A DNA stretch of 5,628 bases. Source: Haloarculaceae archaeon (GTDB lineage: Archaea; Halobacteriota; Halobacteria; Halobacteriales; Haloarculaceae). The DNA lies in assembly GCA_018609665.1 (NCBI GenBank), contig JAHENN010000097.1:1-5628 (forward strand), written 5' to 3'. Shown piece by piece: positions 4,759 through 5,628 of the stretch. The position numbers and the translations under genes were made by a program. Each line of letters begins with the position of its first letter. Within the stretch, counting starts at the first letter, position 1. The notes under the pieces were generated by a model. That model did not search any database. It saw only the letters and a list, made by a program, of their open reading frames with translations, and was not told the origin of the DNA.

Positions 4759-5628
4759 CTACTTGAACCTGAACGTCTCGAGGTTCTTCGGAGCGAAGGT
4801 CCGCATGTTGAACTCGTGGTACAGCGCCGAGGAGAGGTCCTGGACGGACGACTCGTCGCCGTGGACGCAGAGCACCTTCTCGGGGCGGGGGCTCATCGTC
4901 CGGACGAAGTTCTCCAGCCCCTGGCGGTCGGCGTGGCCGGAGAAGCCGTCGACGGTCTCGACGTCCATGTTCAGCGTCAGCGTCCCGCGGCTGTTGCTGC
5001 GGTCGTCCATCGGGATCTCGTCCCAGCCGTTCTGGATGCGGCGGCCGAGCGTCCCCTGGGCCTGGTAGCCGACGAAGGTCAGCGTCGAGTCGGGGTCGGC
5101 CCCGAGGTGGGTGAGCCACGACATGATCGGCCCGCCCTCGATCATCCCCGACGTCGACAGCACGATGCACGGCCCGCCGTCGGCGACCTCCTGGCGTTCG
5201 TCCTCGCCGCCGTCGATGTGGTTGAACTGGTCGGCCAGAAACGGGTTCTCGTCGTCGTGGAAGATGCGGTCCCGGAGGTCGTCCCGGAGGTACTCGGGAT
5301 AGGTGGTGTGGATGGCCGTCGCCTCCCAAATCATCCCGTCGAGGTGGACCGGCACCTCCGGGATGTCGCCGCTCCGCATCGCCTCCTCCAGGACGAGCAT
5401 CAGCTCCTGGGAGCGGCCGACCGCGAAGGCCGGGATGAGCACCTTCCCGTCCTGCTCGATGGTCTGGTTGATAACCTGCTTCAGCTTCCGCTCGGAGTCC
5501 TCCTGGTCGGTCTGGTAGTCGTTCCGGCCACCGTAGGTCGATTCGAGGACGAGCGTCTCGACACGGGGGAAATCGTTGACCGCGCCGTTGAACAGTCGCG
5601 TGTCGTCGTAGTGGATATCTCCAGAGAA
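4759..5628 (-). CDS. fttA: Beta-CASP ribonuclease aCPSF1/FttA, C-terminal part, 5' end beyond window
   Basis: Metallo-beta-lactamase/beta-CASP RNase; the archaeal CPSF1 (FttA) cuts nascent RNA and terminates transcription together with RNA polymerase. The frame is open from the right edge for 289 codons to the TAG at 4759. Visible parts, numbered from the edge: SGD (2-4, metal-binding Asp of motif 4), LESTYG (28-33, motif A Glu), IPAFAVGRSQE (65-75), IHTTYPEYL (106-114), STSGMIEGGP (158-167), GYQAQGTLGRR (187-197), GFSGHAD (228-234, motif B His) and VHGDESS (255-261, motif C His). The ending FAPKNLETFRFK resembles the conserved end of aCPSF1. The catalytic residues in view are all present. 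The KH domains and the HxHxDH metal motif would lie outside the window. A GTG at 5442 opens a shorter frame but is internal. The shorter paralogue aCPSF2 is the main alternative, judged less likely. Confidence 0.9.
   Translation of the reverse strand, partial: FSGDIHYDDTRLFNGAVNDFPRVETLVLESTYGGRNDYQTDQEDSERKLKQVINQTIEQDGKVLIPAFAVGRSQELMLVLEEAMRSGDIPEVPVHLDGMIWEATAIHTTYPEYLRDDLRDRIFHDDENPFLADQFNHIDGGEDERQEVADGGPCIVLSTSGMIEGGPIMSWLTHLGADPDSTLTFVGYQAQGTLGRRIQNGWDEIPMDDRSNSRGTLTLNMDVETVDGFSGHADRQGLENFVRTMSPRPEKVLCVHGDESSVQDLSSALYHEFNMRTFAPKNLETFRFK

Noticed and set aside
4661..5329. Minus-strand open frame overlapping the end of the beta-CASP gene
   Set aside because: It is the same strand in another frame, Arg/Pro-rich, while the beta-CASP frame holds all the catalytic motifs.
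5440..5442. GTG at 5442 as the start of a short 227-residue ribonuclease
   Set aside because: The frame stays open to the right edge and encodes the conserved SGD and LESTYG motifs upstream, so the GTG is internal.
1..5628. Mobile element, defence system or CRISPR array
   Set aside because: No transposase, integrase, phage or defence motifs, terminal inverted repeats or spaced direct repeats were seen; composition is uniform along the window.

Overview
This window is chromosomal DNA from a haloarchaeon (class Halobacteria). It is very GC-rich, its proteins are strongly acidic (Asp, Glu, Ala, Val and Gly rich), and most genes have a TATA-like element centred about 26 to 32 nt before the start codon with no Shine-Dalgarno, the usual leaderless haloarchaeal layout. 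Nearly everything is coding. The largest gene-free gaps are about 135 bp, so no stretch over 300 bases lacks a gene. I see no tRNA, rRNA, CRISPR array, insertion sequence or attachment site.

Left part (1-1857, minus strand): a stress-chaperone locus. It holds the first 346 codons of dnaK (cut by the left edge) and, upstream of it in the same direction, the complete nucleotide-exchange factor gene grpE. They are separated by 133 bp holding a TATA-like box for dnaK, two small palindromes and a second possible TATA box. GrpE releases ADP from DnaK, so the pair works as one machine; dnaJ, the third partner, is not in the window.

Middle part (1947-4022, plus strand): divergent from grpE across an 89-bp shared promoter region lies an XPB/Rad25-type superfamily 2 DNA helicase. 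It is followed by a small four-helix membrane protein and an 88-residue soluble protein, both unrecognised, each with short spacing and its own weak promoter-like sequence.

Right part (4033-5628, minus strand): a VTT/DedA-like membrane protein gene converges on the 88-residue gene with a 10-bp gap. Unlike its neighbours it has a GGAG Shine-Dalgarno and a distant TATA box, implying a leadered mRNA. Upstream of it is the C-terminal 289 codons of a beta-CASP metallo-ribonuclease, most likely aCPSF1/FttA, the archaeal transcription-termination factor, cut by the right edge.

The window looks like conserved housekeeping DNA. I found no convincing new system. The more unusual points are a changed RED motif in the XPB helicase, the absence of the Bax1 nuclease gene beside it, an 8-bp perfect hairpin at the 3' end of grpE, and the contrast between leaderless genes and one leadered gene.
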